Source: Propionibacteriaceae bacterium (GTDB taxonomy: Bacteria > Actinomycetota > Actinomycetes > Propionibacteriales > Propionibacteriaceae). Taken from it: a stretch of DNA of 6,420 nt. Below, in pieces: positions 4,008-6,420 of the stretch; position 1 is the first letter of the stretch; every line of letters begins with the position of its first letter. A model generated the notes under the pieces. The model was not told the DNA's origin. It searched no databases and saw only the letters and a program-made list of their open reading frames with translations. The position numbers and the translations under genes are program-made. The stretch lies in the NCBI GenBank assembly GCA_003153855.1, contig PMBM01000135.1, positions 11,044 through 17,463 of the forward strand, written 5' to 3'.

Positions 4008-5756
4008 GTGAAGAGCAAGTGGGCATGGCGCGTGTCCGTCGCAACGAGTGCTCTGCTCGTTCTGGGTGTCGTCGTCGCTCTGTTCGGTGCCGGTTTCCAC
4101 GTCTACATCGTGAGCTCGCCCAGCATGGGGACGACCGCGCCGGTGGGAACCCTTGTCGTGGTCCACGCCAAGGACTCGTATCACCTGGGAGATGTCGTCT
4201 CCTACTCCATGAGCAAGCGTGTCTACACCCATCGCATCGTCGACGTCACTGACCAAGGCTTCATCACGCAAGGCGACATGAACAGCACGTCCGACGCGTT
4301 GCCCGTAGCCGCGTCGCAGATCGTGGGATCGGTGATGTTCTACGGCAAGGATCTGGGCTTCCTGGTCCAGGCCCTCCCGTGGCTCCTCATCGCCTGGGCG
4401 ATCGTGTACGGGTTGTCCTTGTTGCCCCGGTTGGACCGTGGATGGCGTTGGCACCTCCGGTTGATCGGCTGGTCGCTCGCCACGAGCATGGTGGGTCTGT
4501 GGTTCCGGCCGTGGGTGAACATGGAGATGATCGACTACGCGGCAAAGGGCGACGGAGTCGCCATGCATCTGGTGAACACAGGCATCTTCCCCGTGAGCGT
4601 TCTGGGAAAGGTCCTCAGTAGCGGCCAGGACGGCGTCGTGACACAGACGCTGTCGGACGCGAGCGGGCGGTACAGCGTCACCCCGCAGCTGGCTTTGAAC
4701 TCCTGGTACTTCATGGGGCTGATGGTGTTCTGCCTGACGCCGTTGCTGGTGTCGCTGCTGGTCCCCGTCGAGGTTGAGACCACCCCGGACGCGGGCGTGA
4801 CGGCGTCGGCGGCTCCGACGAGGAAGCTCGCGTGGGTCACTCCCACGGTTCTGCGTTGGGGCTCGGTGGGGCTGGCCGTCACCTCGAGCATCGTCGTCGT
4901 CGCGATGGTGCTGCAGATGACCACGCAGGCGGCACTGGTCGCGAAGATCACCGACAATGCCAACTCCGCCGGCACGCGCACGTACTACACCTGCCGTAAC
5001 GCCGTCACCAGCTCCGCAACTCCGGCGTACCTGGCCTGGGCTCTTGGAGCGACAGGCGGCACCAGCGAAGCTGACCTGTCTACGTTCGGCCGCACCGGCA
5101 AGTACGCGGTCACGGCAGCCCCCTTCTCGACGAGCGTGGGCTGCAACCAGGACACGCCGAAGTCCGCGGTCACCTTCAACGGCACCAGCCAATGCCTGTA
5201 CGAGAACGCCAACTACCAGACGTCCGGCTACACCCCGAACACGTTCTCGCTGGAGGCCTGGTTCCGTACCAGCACGAAGAGCGGTGGCGTGATCGTCGGC
5301 TTCGGCGCCTCCCGTGACACCGTCGCGGAGTCCAACTGGGACCGGCACATCTACCTGGACAGGGACGGGCGAGTCGTCTTCGGGGTCTACCCCGGTGCGG
5401 TCAAGATCGTGTACACCTCCGCGACCGCGGGGAGCAACGGCGACGGGAGCTACGCCGACGGAAAGTGGCACCACGTGATCGCCACTCTGTCCAGCGCAGG
5501 GGAGTCGCTCTACGTCGACGGCCAGCTGGCCAAGACCGACACGACCGTGACCAGCGCCGAGCAGGTGAGCGGCTACTGGAAGGTCGGCTGCGGCAACCTC
5601 GACAACTGGCGGAACGCGGCCACGGACGCCACGGGCAGCACCGCCCTCGACTACACCGGCCCCAAGTACTTCACCGGTCAGATCCAGTACGCGGCCGTCT
5701 ACCCCGTCGCCCTCACCGCTGCCCAAGTCCTGCAGCACTATCAAGCGGGCGCCTGA
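4008..5756 (+). CDS. SipW-type signal peptidase I fused to a LamG-like domain, paralogue 2
   Basis: A 582-residue paralogue of the preceding gene product with the same architecture. GTG 4008 is chosen over GTG 3999 because of ribosome-site spacing and because its N-terminus (MKSKWAW) lines up with MNNKAW of the paralogue. The catalytic set is Ser39 (SSPSMG), His75 (YTHRIVD) and Asp90/Asp96 (QGDMNSTSD). Helices are predicted at about 8-28, 117-138, 152-167, 231-252 and 284-303. The outer loop (about 170-230) keeps GDGVAMHLVNTGIFPVSVLG. The LamG-like domain (about 342-580) shows FSLEAWFRT, WDRHIYLDRDG, WHHVIATLSSAGESLYVDG and LTAAQVLQHYQAG. Cysteines 329, 379, 396 and 528 match those of the first copy. 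Both copies keep all catalytic residues, so neither looks degenerate. Division of labour between the two substrates is possible but unproven. Confidence 0.88.
   Translation: MKSKWAWRVSVATSALLVLGVVVALFGAGFHVYIVSSPSMGTTAPVGTLVVVHAKDSYHLGDVVSYSMSKRVYTHRIVDVTDQGFITQGDMNSTSDALPVAASQIVGSVMFYGKDLGFLVQALPWLLIAWAIVYGLSLLPRLDRGWRWHLRLIGWSLATSMVGLWFRPWVNMEMIDYAAKGDGVAMHLVNTGIFPVSVLGKVLSSGQDGVVTQTLSDASGRYSVTPQLALNSWYFMGLMVFCLTPLLVSLLVPVEVETTPDAGVTASAAPTRKLAWVTPTVLRWGSVGLAVTSSIVVVAMVLQMTTQAALVAKITDNANSAGTRTYYTCRNAVTSSATPAYLAWALGATGGTSEADLSTFGRTGKYAVTAAPFSTSVGCNQDTPKSAVTFNGTSQCLYENANYQTSGYTPNTFSLEAWFRTSTKSGGVIVGFGASRDTVAESNWDRHIYLDRDGRVVFGVYPGAVKIVYTSATAGSNGDGSYADGKWHHVIATLSSAGESLYVDGQLAKTDTTVTSAEQVSGYWKVGCGNLDNWRNAATDATGSTALDYTGPKYFTGQIQYAAVYPVALTAAQVLQHYQAGA
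4842..4976 (+). other. Internal signal-peptide-like segment in the second peptidase
   Basis: This encodes residues 279-323: an Arg-Trp n-side (R283), a hydrophobic helix, then TTQAALVAKITDNANSAG. It aligns with the small substrates at the Ala-x-Ala-rich cut region and at the following I-T-x-N-x-N-x-A stretch. It is the counterpart of 3053-3184. The preceding basic cluster is weaker than RRR in the first copy. The likely cut would follow A309. This is inferred from alignment only. Confidence 0.5.
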
Positions 5757-5799
5757 GCGCGACGTGTGCGCCTGAGTGACGACGCGGTACGCGGGCTGC
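5757..5799. other. Short convergent intergenic gap
   Basis: These 43 bp separate the end of the second peptidase gene from the stop codon of the minus-strand deacetylase. Only short GC-rich inverted repeats (4 bp) are visible. There is no convincing bidirectional terminator, so transcripts may overlap at their 3' ends. Confidence 0.5.
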
Positions 5800-6420
5800 T
5801 CAGCCGATGACGCCGAAGCCGTAGCCGCGGTCGCGGAAGAACTGCACGTACCGGGGCAGCGAGGCCAGCGTCACCTGCTTGTCGTGGCTGTCGTGGTTGA
5901 GCATCACTGCGGCGCTCGGGCTTCCCGCGGCGGTGAACGTGCTGGTGAGCGCTGCGACCGCCTGGTCAGGGTTCGCGGGCGGCCTCTTGTCCGCGTCCCC
6001 GCTCATGCAGTTCCAGTCGATCCAGCTGACGCCGCGCTGTGCGAGCGCGACGTCGGCATCGGCCAGTCCCGTCCACGACATGTGGCCGCCGGGGTAGCGG
6101 TAGCCGTTGGGCGCGTAGGCCGGGCCCAACGCGCGCTTCGCGACCGCGAGCGCGCGGTCGTAGTCCGTCGCGATGTTGACGGTGTTCCCGACCCGACCCG
6201 GATAGAGGTACGCGTAGTCGTGGCTGTAGCTGTGGAGGCAGACCGCGTGTCCCTCGGCGATGACCCGCTGCGTGATGGCCGGGTTCAGCTCGAGGTAGCG
6301 GCCGATGACGAAGAAGGTTGCCGGCACGCCGAGCACCTTGAGCGAGTCGAGGATCTGCATCGTGAGGTTGCTGGGGCCGTCGTCGAACGTGAGGAACGCC
6401 GTCTTCTTCGCCGGACCCGT
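5800..6420 (-). CDS. Polysaccharide deacetylase (NodB family), 5'-partial
   Basis: Reading from the window edge, 206 residues of a carbohydrate esterase family 4 domain are visible, ending at a TGA (5800-5802). Numbered from the first visible residue, the motifs in order are: TFDDGP (11-16, catalytic base and metal Asp), HSYSHD (63-68, metal-binding H63 and H67), RYPGG (108-112), DWN (135-137), and LNHDSHD (174-180), corresponding to the family's C-terminal LHD. All key residues are present. The family removes N-acetyl or O-acetyl groups from peptidoglycan, chitin or other polysaccharides, usually outside the cell. An internal Met at 6360-6358 might be taken as the start, but TFDDGP lies in frame before it, so the gene continues past base 6420. 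The substrate cannot be told from sequence, and a link with the export module on the other strand is not shown. Confidence 0.92.
   Translation of the reverse strand, partial: TGPAKKTAFLTFDDGPSNLTMQILDSLKVLGVPATFFVIGRYLELNPAITQRVIAEGHAVCLHSYSHDYAYLYPGRVGNTVNIATDYDRALAVAKRALGPAYAPNGYRYPGGHMSWTGLADADVALAQRGVSWIDWNCMSGDADKRPPANPDQAVAALTSTFTAAGSPSAAVMLNHDSHDKQVTLASLPRYVQFFRDRGYGFGVIG

Noticed and set aside
3882..5744. Long open frame on the minus strand (620 codons) opposite the second peptidase gene
   Set aside because: Same reason: an antisense mirror frame caused by GC-biased third positions. Its resemblance to the previous shadow only reflects the homology of the two real genes.

Overview
The window is high-GC, strongly codon-biased DNA that looks like an Actinomycetota chromosome. 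Evidence is the GC-rich third positions, a GTG start, stem-loops without U-tracts, and the gene families present. I cannot place it to genus from sequence alone. There is no sign of a plasmid, phage, insertion sequence, CRISPR array, tRNA or rRNA.

The plus strand (about 1-5756) holds a compact export module made of two tandem gene pairs. The first pair (304-924 and 1418-2065) encodes small secreted proteins with the unusual signal peptide handled by SipW-type (ER/archaeal-type, Ser-His) signal peptidases, as in the Bacillus biofilm fibre protein TasA. The second pair (2225-3913 and 4008-5756) encodes multipass membrane proteins. Each begins with a SipW-type signal peptidase domain (S38/H74/D90/D96 in the first, S39/H75/D90/D96 in the second) and ends with an extracytoplasmic LamG/concanavalin-like domain. 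The layout is therefore substrate, substrate, peptidase, peptidase.

The most striking point is the junction between the two halves of each peptidase. The last membrane helix and the residues after it copy the signal/cleavage segment of the small substrates (SAFTAQITNN in the substrate; SAFAASINNS and AALVAKITDN in the peptidases). Each protein may thus carry its own substrate and cut off its own LamG domain. This is an inference from alignment and predicted topology.

The two substrate genes arose by duplication of a unit of about 1.1 kb that included roughly 300 bp of upstream DNA. A leader block of about 87 nt, including a 25-nt identical stretch, lies at nearly constant distance from both start codons, so it is probably regulatory. 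Strong stem-loops follow both substrate genes. No convincing terminator separates the two peptidase genes, which are probably co-transcribed.

On the minus strand, converging on the module, is the 3' part of a NodB-family polysaccharide deacetylase (5800-6420). It is open at the window edge. Its relation to the export module is unknown.

Gene-free stretches over 300 bases: 1-303 is leader copy 1; 925-1417 holds the stem-loop, a 23-bp tandem repeat and leader copy 2.
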